This document shows positions 9,091 through 18,055 of a stretch of DNA of 64,000 nucleotides, piece by piece (position 1 is the first letter of the stretch; each line of letters begins with the position of its first letter). The DNA lies in the NCBI GenBank assembly GCA_009777995.1, contig WRKT01000008.1, forward strand, positions 1-64,000, in the 5' to 3' direction. This DNA comes from Treponema sp. GTDB lineage: Bacteria > Spirochaetota > Spirochaetia > Treponematales > Breznakiellaceae. Under the pieces are notes generated by a model that ran no database searches, had not been told where the DNA came from, and worked only from the letters and a program-made list of their open reading frames with translations. A program made the position numbers and the translations under genes.

Positions 9091-10278
9091 ATGAAAGGCC
9101 TCCGAAACTCTTTAGAAAAAATATGCACTTCTCTTTACAAAACCGGGTTTTCGGCAAAGCTTATCGGGTTCAGCGCAATTGACAGGTATCTCGGATTACC
9201 CGATCTTCCCTATATAGGCATTGAAACAAACGCAGACATTGCAGTTCTTGCCCGCCTCATGGAAAACCTTCGTTTCCCCGGAATCGATCTTGCAGCCGGA
9301 GCTGTAGATACGAACGAGGGAAGCTGCTATTTCCGTTGCATCGAAACAGGCGAAAACAGCGGGTATACATTCCCCCTCCTTTCCTTTTCCTACGATTACC
9401 CAAGCAGACGCTTCCATGATCCAAAGGGAGTCTATCCCTTATTAAAAGAGCTAAAGCAAACAGAAAAGCTCAGTCTTGCAGAACCCGCAGAACTCCCGAA
9501 GACAAGCCGATATAAAATCCTAATGGAGACAGGCTTGCTCCTTGCACGTTATGACTCTTCTGTAAGCATCTCTAAACTCTCCCAAAAATTTACCGAGGCT
9601 CTCGAAGAATACCCGAGCGAGGCGCCGCCCGGGCCTGAATCCCAGAGGGTCTTTCTTTGCAGCATATTACTCTCTCGTTATCCTGAGCGCGGCCTTGAAT
9701 TTTTTAAACGCACAGGGCTGTTAAAAGAGCTCTGGCCCGAACTCGCCGATTTGGATGATGTTGATCATTCCAAGGAGTATCACCCTGAAGGAAATGCGTG
9801 GAGCCATACCCTTGAGACTTTCCGGCACAGAAAGGCTCATAGCTCAGGTGCCTATGACTTAAAACTTTCTCTTGGGCTCTTGGTACATGATATGGGAAAA
9901 CCCATCTCTGCATCATTCGGGAGCCGCCGCTTTGACGGCCATGCAGAGTTAGGCGCAAGAGCAGCAGCAAGGTTTTTAAAGCGCCTTGAATTTGAAAATT
10001 GCATGGTTGACGATATCTACTATCTTGTAAGGCACCACATGCTGCCCGCCGCCCTTAAGAGGCTGCCCCTAACCAAGACAGCCGAAATAATGTCCTCTCC
10101 TGTTTTCCCGACCCTTATGGAACTATACCGCTGCGATGAATCATCTTCATTTAAAGGCCTTGACGAGTACTATGAAAACTCAGCCGCCTATAAGGCTTAC
10201 TTAAAGAATCTTAAAAACCCCTATAGGTCTCCTGACGGGAAAAAAATAAACAGGGCCGCAATACTAAATCCTAAATAA
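9091..10278 (+). CDS. HD-domain protein related to CCA-adding enzyme/poly(A) polymerase, nucleotidyltransferase head degenerate
   Basis: The C-terminal half carries an HD hydrolase domain: W-S-H-T-L-E-T-F, L-L-V-H-D-M-G-K-P, G-H-A-E-L-G-A and V-R-H-H-M supply the metal-binding His/Asp residues. The overall layout resembles bacterial CCA tRNA nucleotidyltransferases with a C-terminal HD domain. The N-terminal head keeps the fold pattern (L-I-G-F-S-A-I-D-R-Y-L-G) but lacks the G-G-x-V-R-D and D-x-D catalytic signature, so nucleotide addition looks lost. It may act as a phosphohydrolase or phosphodiesterase. It is 6 bases behind the GH13 gene and probably co-transcribed, and its 3' end overlaps the convergent hemolysin III gene by 8 bases. 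Confidence 0.75.
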   Translation: MKGLRNSLEKICTSLYKTGFSAKLIGFSAIDRYLGLPDLPYIGIETNADIAVLARLMENLRFPGIDLAAGAVDTNEGSCYFRCIETGENSGYTFPLLSFSYDYPSRRFHDPKGVYPLLKELKQTEKLSLAEPAELPKTSRYKILMETGLLLARYDSSVSISKLSQKFTEALEEYPSEAPPGPESQRVFLCSILLSRYPERGLEFFKRTGLLKELWPELADLDDVDHSKEYHPEGNAWSHTLETFRHRKAHSSGAYDLKLSLGLLVHDMGKPISASFGSRRFDGHAELGARAAARFLKRLEFENCMVDDIYYLVRHHMLPAALKRLPLTKTAEIMSSPVFPTLMELYRCDESSSFKGLDEYYENSAAYKAYLKNLKNPYRSPDGKKINRAAILNPK

Positions 10279-10921
10279 TATACCATACCGCAAACCAGTG
10301 ACATATTGCACCGATCATAACAAAGACATGCCAAACGGAATGCATGAATTTTATTTTCTGCCTGCGATAAAAAATAATCCCAAGAGAATAAATTACCCCG
10401 CCTAAAAAAATCAGAAAAACACTGCGGCCCGGAACCGATTGAAGCAGCGGAACAAACCCGACTATCACAGCCCATCCCATCATCAAATAAACTGCAATTT
10501 GAACCTTCTTCATTGCCTTTATATCTAAAAAATTCAGCGTTATACCCAAAACCACCATTGTCCATTGGAAGGCAAAAAGACTCCAGCCCCACGCTCCTCC
10601 AAGACCGCTTAAACTCAAGGGGGTATAAGTACCTGCGATAAAAACAAAAATAATCGAATGGTCAAGTTTACGCATTATACGCTTTGTACCAGGATGCTGT
10701 ATTGCATGATACACTGTCGAGATTAAGAACATCACAATCATGGTAGAGGTAAAGACAATCACAGCAATAATGTCCAGACTGCCTCCCCCCTGTCCGCCAA
10801 GAAGCCCGCCCGCCCTAAGACTAAGGAGCACGAGGCCGGCAGTGGCAAGCAGGGCACCAAAGCCGTGGAGTACGGAGTTCGCAATTTCTTCACTAATGGT
10901 GTAAGATGGAAATGGATTCAT
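10271..10921 (-). CDS. hemolysin III family (PAQR-type) membrane protein
   Basis: The 216-residue protein has about seven transmembrane segments and the family's conserved histidines: H-G-F-G in the first segment, V-Y-H-A-I-Q-H after the third, and S-V-W-H-V-F and I-C-H-W-F near the C-terminus. These mark the HlyIII/TrhA/YqfA group, related to eukaryotic adiponectin receptors, which bind a metal ion in the membrane and have been linked to membrane energetics rather than true haemolysis. Length is normal for the family. The GH3 gene lies 26 bases upstream on the same strand. Confidence 0.9.
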   Translation of the reverse strand: MNPFPSYTISEEIANSVLHGFGALLATAGLVLLSLRAGGLLGGQGGGSLDIIAVIVFTSTMIVMFLISTVYHAIQHPGTKRIMRKLDHSIIFVFIAGTYTPLSLSGLGGAWGWSLFAFQWTMVVLGITLNFLDIKAMKKVQIAVYLMMGWAVIVGFVPLLQSVPGRSVFLIFLGGVIYSLGIIFYRRQKIKFMHSVWHVFVMIGAICHWFAVWYII

Positions 10922-10947
10922 ATGGGGTTTAGACCCGGTATATCACT

Positions 10948-13404
10948 TTAAGTTGCAAGACCCTTACCGCTTTGTAAAATGCTTTCGACTACCCTGCCTG
11001 CACAGAGGCGTAACTGTTCAATGGTATAAACCCCGGCTTCCAGATCCTTCCTTAGCATGTTAATATACTCTTTACCGCCCGGCATCATTAAATCGTTGCC
11101 TGCTGCTATTGCGGAGCCATTTCCTGCAAGGCCCTTGCCTGTTGAAAACCAGTCGGTCATCACCACTCCGTCAAAGCCCCATTCCTTACGCAGGATTGCA
11201 GTACAAAGATCGTAGTTATTCGGAGTATAAGTTCCATTAAGAAGATTATAACTTGTCATTATGGCCTTTGCTCCGCTTTCCTTTATAGTTATGCCAAAGG
11301 CCTTTAGATAGATTTCGCGAAGGACGCGCTCGCTTACCCTGCTGTCACTTTTGTTCCGGTTTGTCTCCTGGTTATTTGCAGCATAGTGCTTTACCGTTAC
11401 ATAGCAGCCTTTTAGACTTTGTACACCTCTTGTAATAGCCGCTCCTATCTTGCCCGAAAGAACAGGGTCTTCGCTAAGATACTCATAGTTTCGCCCGCAA
11501 AGCGGGTTGCGGTGTATATTGATGCTTGGTGCAAGAAGCCATGTCGCACCGTATTCCTGCATCTCTTCGCCCTTCGCCTTGCCTATGTGTTCAACCAGCT
11601 CAGAGTTCCATGTCTGTGCCATTGAAGTACCCACAGGGAACATTGTAGCAAATTGATACAATAGTTCACCTTTTTTGGGATTACCATAGATGAACATACG
11701 TAATATTTTTGGCATGCTGGCCATTAGTTCCATCATTGCATCGACCGGTTTGACTTTTCCGTTCTTGTACCGAACACTTGTTCTTTGCAGGCGCACTCCT
11801 GCAGGGCCGTCACATAGGGCAGCGTTCGGAAGGCCATGTTTTACAAAATCAGATGTGGTATATGCTGCAGCTCCCGGTACAGAATAATACGGGTTCGTGT
11901 CCCAAATGCCGCTGCCGCATACAACTTTAAAGAGATCCTCTTTTGTAAGTTTATCAAGGATTTTAATTGTACTTTCAGAAAATGGTTTTTCAGGGGCATT
12001 ATAATCGTGTTTAAGGGTTTGGAAGTCGGCAGGGTTTACCTTTAGCTTTTGTATACCCTCCGGTATACGTTCTTTTCTTTTTTCGTTAGGACGAATTTCA
12101 TCGAAGGGTTTCTTATTAACACAGAGATTTTTACAAACTTCAGTTGTTATATTTTCTTCTATTGTTATGATAAGAGCCGGTTTTGTGTTCTTTGAGTTTT
12201 CACCTACACGGACAATATAATCACCCTTTTCCAGAATCCAACTTGAACTCTCCTCGTCATACCCTGCAAGGTCTTTTAGATCAAAGGTAAGGGAGAGCTC
12301 TTCCTGTTCACCGCTTCCCAAGGCTTTAGTTTTTCCGAAAGCTGCAAGACTCTGGTACTCCCTTTCCAATTTCCATGATGGCGCAGACACATAGAGCTGG
12401 ACAACTTTTTTCCCATTATGGATGCCTGTGTTTTGCACTTTTATGCTGACAGAGACCTTGGTTTTGGTTATACTCGCTCGGATAAATTTTATTTCAAATG
12501 TTGAATATGTTAACCCATATCCGAAAGGATATCTTGGCTCTTTGTCAAAGCTGTCAAAGTATCGATACCCCACATATAGACCTTCCTTGTACTCCTCGTA
12601 GTCTGTATGTCCTTTTAAGTGGCTGTATTCCATGGCATTGGGCAAGTCTTCATATTGCTTTGCCCAAGTGGAAGAAAGGCAGCCGCTAGGGGCGAACTTG
12701 CCTGTAATAAGGTCTGCAAGGGCATTACCGCCCTCCATGCCCTGCTGCCCGAAAAGGACAATGGCAGAAATATTTTTAATGGAATCCAGGGCAGAAATAT
12801 CCATTGGTGCACTGCAATTAACTACAAAAATAATTTTCGAAAAGCGACTTGAAAGAAAGCGCAAATGGTCGATTTCCCCTTGGCGGATTACATACTCAGA
12901 GAGCCTCCGTTCGGAGCATTCTCCTGCCTGCCGTGCTAAAACATACATGCATACTTCAGCTCTGTCAGATACATCACTCTCTATAATTTCACGTCCGCAC
13001 GGGTACTGGAAGGGGTTGGCCATAATATTGATTCTCTCATCAGAGCTGCCTATCACCATCTTGGTCCCAATATTTTTATTAAAGACTGCCTTTTCTGCCA
13101 TCAGTTGCTTTTCGTAGTCATTAAGCCAGGCACTGTCTGCAATGGTAAAGCCTGCATCTTTAAGCCCCTGCTCAATGCTCACAGAATAGCGTTCATTCAC
13201 CTCCCCGCTACCCGTACCACCCTTAATAGTATTGCGCGCCCCTGCGCCGAATAAGGCAATTTTACCGGGAGCAAGAGGAAGTACGTCCTCATTCTGCAAA
13301 AGCACAATCCCCTCGGCTGCAACTTCACGCGATAAAAGGCGGTTCTTCGCCTCCAATGCACTTACCTCTTTACTTGCCCTTGCCTTTGTCCGCACAGTTT
13401 TCAT
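10948..13404 (-). CDS. beta-glucosidase-type GH3 glycoside hydrolase with permuted domains
   Basis: All GH3 parts are present but in reversed order. The GH3 C-terminal alpha/beta domain comes first (G-I-V-L-L-Q-N-E and G-T-G-S-G-E-V-N near the start, then the Y-P-F-G-Y-G-L region), a fibronectin III-like domain follows, and the N-terminal TIM-barrel domain is last. The barrel holds K-H-Y-A-A-N-N-Q and the nucleophile Asp in V-V-M-T-D-W. Such permuted GH3 enzymes are known from some rumen bacteria. It should hydrolyse terminal beta-glucosides or similar sugars; no signal peptide is seen, so it acts in the cytoplasm. The ATG at 13404 has GGAGAAG 6 bases upstream, which favours it over the ATG at 13416. 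Confidence 0.9.
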   Translation of the reverse strand: MKTVRTKARASKEVSALEAKNRLLSREVAAEGIVLLQNEDVLPLAPGKIALFGAGARNTIKGGTGSGEVNERYSVSIEQGLKDAGFTIADSAWLNDYEKQLMAEKAVFNKNIGTKMVIGSSDERINIMANPFQYPCGREIIESDVSDRAEVCMYVLARQAGECSERRLSEYVIRQGEIDHLRFLSSRFSKIIFVVNCSAPMDISALDSIKNISAIVLFGQQGMEGGNALADLITGKFAPSGCLSSTWAKQYEDLPNAMEYSHLKGHTDYEEYKEGLYVGYRYFDSFDKEPRYPFGYGLTYSTFEIKFIRASITKTKVSVSIKVQNTGIHNGKKVVQLYVSAPSWKLEREYQSLAAFGKTKALGSGEQEELSLTFDLKDLAGYDEESSSWILEKGDYIVRVGENSKNTKPALIITIEENITTEVCKNLCVNKKPFDEIRPNEKRKERIPEGIQKLKVNPADFQTLKHDYNAPEKPFSESTIKILDKLTKEDLFKVVCGSGIWDTNPYYSVPGAAAYTTSDFVKHGLPNAALCDGPAGVRLQRTSVRYKNGKVKPVDAMMELMASMPKILRMFIYGNPKKGELLYQFATMFPVGTSMAQTWNSELVEHIGKAKGEEMQEYGATWLLAPSINIHRNPLCGRNYEYLSEDPVLSGKIGAAITRGVQSLKGCYVTVKHYAANNQETNRNKSDSRVSERVLREIYLKAFGITIKESGAKAIMTSYNLLNGTYTPNNYDLCTAILRKEWGFDGVVMTDWFSTGKGLAGNGSAIAAGNDLMMPGGKEYINMLRKDLEAGVYTIEQLRLCAGRVVESILQSGKGLAT

Positions 13405-13474
13405 ATACTTCTCCATAGATAATTATTTCTCTTTTCTTTATAGCATATTAATTCTGTATAGATCACCTCTGTAC

Positions 13475-13517
13475 TTGACTGATTTTTGTTTTCCGTTTAA
13501 TCTGGAATTGGATTCCA
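13475..13517 (+). promoter_or_regulatory. promoter and palindrome upstream of the broken DUF4143 ATPase gene
   Basis: TTGACT (13475-13480) and TAATCT (13498-13503) are 17 bases apart. A perfect inverted repeat, TGGAAT-TGG-ATTCCA (13503-13517), starts at the -10 box and covers the expected start of transcription, as an operator would. CGGAGG at 13525-13530 is a good ribosome site for the ATG at 13536. Confidence 0.45.
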
Positions 13518-13535
13518 AATTGAACGGAGGGCCAA

Positions 13536-14217
13536 ATGCTTGAAAGAACTATAAGTAAGGTTATAGAAGAATATTCTAAAAATTTCAGGGTTTTGCTTCT
13601 TTCAGGTCAAAGGCAACGTAGAAAAACCCCTCCAATTTTTTAACTTTCTTACTGCTGTCGCTGCAAGAACAGCTAACCTAATAAACTACAGTAACCTTGC
13701 CCGTGATATAGGTATAGATGTAAAAACAGCTCAAGCCTGGATGGGAGTACTTGAACGGTCCGGCCTTGTTTATATTTTACAACCTTATTCACCAAATATC
13801 ACCAAACGTATCATAAAAACACCCAAAGTTTACTTCCTTGATACGGGCCTGTGTACCTACCTTTGCCGATGGGAAACACCGGATACCCTATACTCAGGAG
13901 CAATGGACGGTGCCATCCTTGAGACTTGGTGCCTGGGAGAGATACTGAAAAGTTATCTGCATAGAGGCATATCTCCTCTTATTTATTTCTACCGCGACAC
14001 CGATCAAAAAGAAATAGCTTTTGTGATAGAAAAAAATATGACCTTGTATCCGATAGAAGTAAAAAAGTCAGCGATGCCCGGTGAGTCTGATATAAAGCAT
14101 TTTAGCGCTCTTAAAAACTTGGGGAAAAAGATCGGAATGGGAGCGGTTTTATGTCTTGCTAATAATCGAATACCAATAAACAGAGAGGTCGTTTCCATCC
14201 CTGTCTGGGAGATTTAA
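13536..14217 (+). pseudogene. remnant of a DUF4143 AAA ATPase gene, core deleted and frameshifted
   Basis: The first 27 codons (M-L-E-R-T-I-S-K-V-I...L-L-S-G-Q-R-Q) match the start of DUF4143-type ATPases and stop exactly where the Walker A loop should begin; this frame ends at 13643. A second frame, shifted by one base, carries the C-terminal part from 13618 to 14217: the winged-helix segment N-Y-S-N-L-A-R-D-I-G-I-D and the DUF4143 domain with Y-F-L-D-T-G-L and F-Y-R-D-T-D-Q-K-E-I-A-F. About 170-200 residues including Walker A and B are missing. The intact relative at 60666-61910 shows the full layout. A shortened protein could still start at 13741, but it would lack ATPase activity. Confidence 0.8.
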
Positions 14218-14244
14218 TTTTGATGGAGGTGCTTTTCGGTCAAA

Positions 14245-15498
14245 CTACGTTTCCGCTGCAATTTGCTGCTTAATCATCTCAAGATTCTTCTTGCTGCTTA
14301 GCCAAAAGTTTAGCACTAAACAAACTGCTAAAATCAAACCCATCATAATTAAAGCCGTTGTATAACTACCAAAAGAATCATACATAAATCCAAAGATGAG
14401 CGGGCCGATTGTTGCTCCTGCAGAGCCGGCCATAATAATAAAGCCGATGATATCACCTACATCCTTAACTCCGAAGAGGCGTGGTGCCATATTAGGTCCG
14501 TAAAGGCCGGCAAGACAGCCGCATGCAGCCATACCGAAGGCAATAATTAATGCACCTGCGAAACCTGTCCAAAGGAATGTAAGCAACAATACAACACAGC
14601 ATACACTCCCTGCGATGGTCATTGCGTACTTTGGGCCGATTTTATCGCAAAGAAAGCCAAAGATAAATTGCCAGGGCATTCCAAACAATGTAAATATGGC
14701 TAACACATACGCTGCGTTCACCGGGTTGAGCCCGAGACTCCTAAATATTACTGCTGCCTGACTGCTGAAACCCTGTGCGACTAAGGTGCATAGAAAAACG
14801 ATTAATACGATTGTCCAAAAGACATTGTTCCTAATAACTTTATTAAAAGGCAGAGAGGGAGGTATTTTATATTGGGCACCACCTCCTACCGCCTCGGCAG
14901 CGCCATAGGGCTTAAGACCATATTTTTCCGGTGCTCCGCTCACAAGGAAGGCACTTAGAATAACCCCTGCTCCTGCTGCAATGCCGATTATCATGACGAT
15001 GGGTTGGTACCCGGCGATGGCAATCAAATTTCCTATAACAGGTATAGTCACCGTAAGTACAATGCCCATGACCACCATGCAGAGGCTCATCATCGTACCC
15101 CTCATCTTTTCAAACCATTGAGCAATTACAATTTGTGCCATTGCAATTCCGCCCCATGTTGATCCAACTCCATTAACGAAGGCAGCTACATATATTGAAG
15201 ATATGTTTATAGACCTTGAAATCGTTGCCTGAAATGTAAAAATCATGATCCCCGCAGTAATAATCATCACCTTCCGGTTAATAACCTTAAGCACCCTCCC
15301 GATAGTTGCGGCTCCAATAGCTGAGCCCACCGTAGATATACTCATGGAAATCGCCAGCATACCTATGGTCGAGCCTGTGGTTTGCGACATTTGTTCCAAA
15401 TAAAGTGACATCATTATGAAAGGTGCCAATGAACAGGTGGACATTAGTACTGCTCCTGCACCTGATAAAAACGCTTTTGTATTTCCTTGACCATTCAT
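14245..15498 (-). CDS. MFS transporter, OFA/monocarboxylate-like
   Basis: The 417-residue protein has twelve hydrophobic segments and a central loop with the G-A-P-E-K-Y-G-L-K-P-Y-G-A motif that is common in the oxalate/formate antiporter and monocarboxylate-carrier groups of the major facilitator superfamily. It should exchange or symport a small organic anion across the inner membrane, but the substrate cannot be read from sequence. It stands alone on the minus strand, diverging from the hydrogenase operon; a link to fermentation-acid transport is only inferred. Confidence 0.85.
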   Translation of the reverse strand: MNGQGNTKAFLSGAGAVLMSTCSLAPFIMMSLYLEQMSQTTGSTIGMLAISMSISTVGSAIGAATIGRVLKVINRKVMIITAGIMIFTFQATISRSINISSIYVAAFVNGVGSTWGGIAMAQIVIAQWFEKMRGTMMSLCMVVMGIVLTVTIPVIGNLIAIAGYQPIVMIIGIAAGAGVILSAFLVSGAPEKYGLKPYGAAEAVGGGAQYKIPPSLPFNKVIRNNVFWTIVLIVFLCTLVAQGFSSQAAVIFRSLGLNPVNAAYVLAIFTLFGMPWQFIFGFLCDKIGPKYAMTIAGSVCCVVLLLTFLWTGFAGALIIAFGMAACGCLAGLYGPNMAPRLFGVKDVGDIIGFIIMAGSAGATIGPLIFGFMYDSFGSYTTALIMMGLILAVCLVLNFWLSSKKNLEMIKQQIAAET

Positions 15499-15602
15499 AC
15501 AAACTTCCCTTAATAAAAACGATTTTCAGTATAGCCAATTTTCTTCAGATAAACCAATCCCATCGGAGCTCTCCCCTCAATCTATGCAAATCTCTTAAAA
15601 TT

Positions 15603-15626
15603 TGCTAAAATCTCCATTAAGGAGAT
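15603..15626 (+). promoter_or_regulatory. extended -10 box and SD-sequestering hairpin before the hydrogenase operon
   Basis: TGCTAAAAT (15603-15611) resembles an extended -10 box. Overlapping it, ATCTCC (15610-15615) pairs perfectly with GGAGAT (15621-15626) across a 5-base loop, so the AAGGAG ribosome site of the first gene lies inside a 6-bp stem. If transcription started upstream of the hairpin, it could limit translation; if it started from this -10 box the 5' arm would be absent. Confidence 0.35.
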
Positions 15627-15630
15627 GATG

Positions 15631-16122
15631 ATGAGCCCAAAATTTGATTTTACAGTCATAGATAAGGCAGTTGATGAATGGGGTGCAAAGCCCGGTTCCA
15701 TTATCCCTGTGCTTCAAGAGGTCCAAGAGAGGTATAATTACCTGCCGCCTGAGGTTTTTCCCTATGTTTCGGAGAAGCTTGGCGTAAGTGAAGCGAGGAT
15801 TTACGGAGTAGCCACTTTTTACGAAAATTTTTCTCTCGAGCCCAAGGGGAAATTCGTCATTAAAATCTGCGACGGAACAGCCTGTCATGTGCGCAAGTCC
15901 ATCCCCAATTTAGAGCGTTTCTATAAGGAACTCGGACTTTCAGAGAAGAAAATTACCACGGACGATCTTGGCTTTACAGTGCAGACCGTGGCCTGCATAG
16001 GCTGCTGCAGCCTTGCCCCGGCTCTCATGGTCTGCTCCATCGGAGTCCCCGACAAGGTTTATGCCAATGTAAATCCGGATCAGGTTTCAGAAATAATTAA
16101 GGAACTTAGAGCTTCACTTTAA
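15631..16122 (+). CDS. hydC: NADH-dependent [FeFe] hydrogenase small subunit (NuoE/24-kDa-like)
   Basis: This thioredoxin-fold [2Fe-2S] subunit has the four cluster cysteines in C-D-G-T-A-C and A-C-I-G-C-C. It is homologous to NuoE and to HndA/HydC of trimeric, electron-bifurcating hydrogenases, where it passes electrons within the NAD(H) module. Three ATGs in a row occur at 15625, 15628 and 15631; AAGGAG ends at 15624, so the third has the best spacing (6 bases). It is the first gene of the operon, 21 bases before the large NuoF-like subunit. Confidence 0.92.
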   Translation: MSPKFDFTVIDKAVDEWGAKPGSIIPVLQEVQERYNYLPPEVFPYVSEKLGVSEARIYGVATFYENFSLEPKGKFVIKICDGTACHVRKSIPNLERFYKELGLSEKKITTDDLGFTVQTVACIGCCSLAPALMVCSIGVPDKVYANVNPDQVSEIIKELRASL

Positions 16123-16143
16123 CGAAATTATAGGGAGAAGAGT

Positions 16144-18054
16144 ATGCCGAAATTAACTTCCAGAGCTGAACTTCAAAATATAAGGGAAATATATAAGAAG
16201 TCATTAGATAAAGAAACATGCAAGGTGATAGTTTGCGCAGGAAACGGCTGTATTGCATCCGGATCACTTGCCGTGTATGAGAAGCTTAAAGAAATTATCA
16301 AAAACAAAAAGATAGACTGCTCCCTTGAGCTGAAGGAAGACCCCGCCGAGGCCCATCATTCTTCGCTAAAAATCGGCGGATGCCCCGGGCTCTGCAGCGA
16401 GAGCGTCCTTGTGCTTGTTCAACCTCAAGGATGGCTTTACTCAAAGGTAAAGGTTGAAGATGCTGAAGATATAATCGAACAGACAGTCAAGAACGGGAAG
16501 CCTGTCGAACGTCTGGCAGTGAAGGGCCCTGACGGGAAGCCTATCCTAAAGAAAAATGAACTTCCCTTTTATAAAAATCAAACACGAATTGTTTTAGAAA
16601 AATGCGGCGAGATTCACGTTGAGTCAATTAATGAGTATATCGCAGTCGGCGGCTATACAGCCCTTGAGAAGGCCCTCTTTGATGCGACTCCCGAAGAGCT
16701 GTGCAAGGAAGTCAAGGATGCAAACCTTCGCGGGCGCGGAGGTGCAGGTTTCCCTGCAGGCGAGAAGTGGACAGATACTCTAAGAGAAAAATCAGACGTA
16801 AAGTATGTTGTATGTAATGGTGATGAAGGGGACCCCGGCGCCTTTATGGATCAGTCTATTATGGAAGGTATTCCGCATCAGATGATCGAAGGAATGTTAA
16901 TTGCAGGCAGGGCTATCAATGCAAATCAGGGGTATATCTATGTGCGTGCAGAGTACCCGAGGGCAGTTGAACGCTTAAAGCTTGCAATTAAACAGGCAAA
17001 AGAATCAGGCCTGCTCGGAGAAAAAATCCTTGGAACCGATTTCAACTTTAACCTGACAATTTATAGAGGTGCAGGTGCCTTTGTCTGCGGTGAAGGCTCC
17101 GCTCTTATGAGGTCCATCGAAGGAAGACGTGGTATGCCCCGCGTTAAGCGCTATCGCTCGACGCGGGTAGGCCTCTTTTCAAGCCCGACTGTTATTAACA
17201 ATGTCGAAACCCTTGCGACAGTGCCCCTTATCATCAATCGGGGAGCTGCATGGTATAAAACCATCGGCACTGAAAAGAGCCCCGGGACTAAGGTTTTTGC
17301 TCTTACAGGTAAAATCGCAAATACCGGTCTTATCGAAGTCCCGATGGGAGTAAAATTAAATGATATTATTTATGATATTGGCGGCGGTATTTTAGACGGC
17401 AGAAAGTTTAAAGCTGTTCAGATTGGAGGGCCATCCGGTGGCTGTCTTACAGATGATGACCTGGACTTACAGTTGGACTTTGACTCCGTTCCAAAGGCAG
17501 GGGCGATCATCGGCTCGGGCGGTCTTGTTGTCATGGACGATACAAACTGCATGATCGAAATTGCTCGCTTCTTCATGAACTTTACCCAGAAGGAGTCTTG
17601 CGGAAAATGTGTGCCCTGCAGGGAAGGCACACTCAGGATGTTAGAGATCCTTAACCGGATTGTTGCAGGAGATGGCAGGGAAGGGGACATCGAACTGCTT
17701 GAAGAACTTTCTACAACTGTTTTAAATGCATCCCTTTGCGGGCTCGGTAAAACAGCGCCAACCCCGGTTATAAGTACTCTCAAACGATTCATGAACGAGT
17801 ATAAAGACCATATTTATAACGGCAAATGCACTGCACGCGAGTGCTCACACTTTAAGAATCTTGCAATAATCCCTGAAAAATGTGTCGGCTGCGGTGCATG
17901 CCCAAAGGTTTGCCCTGTCGATGCAATAAGCGCACAGGATAAAATCCTTGAAGGAAAAAAGAAAGCCTACTATATACTTGATAAGGCAAAGTGCATTAAA
18001 TGTATGGCCTGCATAGATGCCTGCAAATTTTCTGCAATTATTGAGGAGGCATAA
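16144..18054 (+). CDS. hydB: NADH-dependent [FeFe] hydrogenase flavoprotein subunit (NuoF-like)
   Basis: Domains in order are an N-terminal thioredoxin-like [2Fe-2S] domain (residues ~1-120, with V-C-A-G-N-G-C and G-G-C-P-G-L-C), the NuoF core with the NADH/FMN-binding G-R-G-G-A-G-F-P and G-D-E-G-D-P-G-A-F motifs, a [4Fe-4S] site in E-S-C-G-K-C-V-P-C-R-E-G-T, and a C-terminal 2x[4Fe-4S] ferredoxin (C-V-G-C-G-A-C-P-K-V-C and C-I-K-C-M-A-C-I-D-A-C). This is the HydB/HndC architecture, which carries the flavin where NAD(H) and ferredoxin electrons meet. At 636 residues it is full length. AGGGAGAAG precedes the ATG. Confidence 0.93.
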   Translation: MPKLTSRAELQNIREIYKKSLDKETCKVIVCAGNGCIASGSLAVYEKLKEIIKNKKIDCSLELKEDPAEAHHSSLKIGGCPGLCSESVLVLVQPQGWLYSKVKVEDAEDIIEQTVKNGKPVERLAVKGPDGKPILKKNELPFYKNQTRIVLEKCGEIHVESINEYIAVGGYTALEKALFDATPEELCKEVKDANLRGRGGAGFPAGEKWTDTLREKSDVKYVVCNGDEGDPGAFMDQSIMEGIPHQMIEGMLIAGRAINANQGYIYVRAEYPRAVERLKLAIKQAKESGLLGEKILGTDFNFNLTIYRGAGAFVCGEGSALMRSIEGRRGMPRVKRYRSTRVGLFSSPTVINNVETLATVPLIINRGAAWYKTIGTEKSPGTKVFALTGKIANTGLIEVPMGVKLNDIIYDIGGGILDGRKFKAVQIGGPSGGCLTDDDLDLQLDFDSVPKAGAIIGSGGLVVMDDTNCMIEIARFFMNFTQKESCGKCVPCREGTLRMLEILNRIVAGDGREGDIELLEELSTTVLNASLCGLGKTAPTPVISTLKRFMNEYKDHIYNGKCTARECSHFKNLAIIPEKCVGCGACPKVCPVDAISAQDKILEGKKKAYYILDKAKCIKCMACIDACKFSAIIEEA

Positions 18055-18055
18055 T

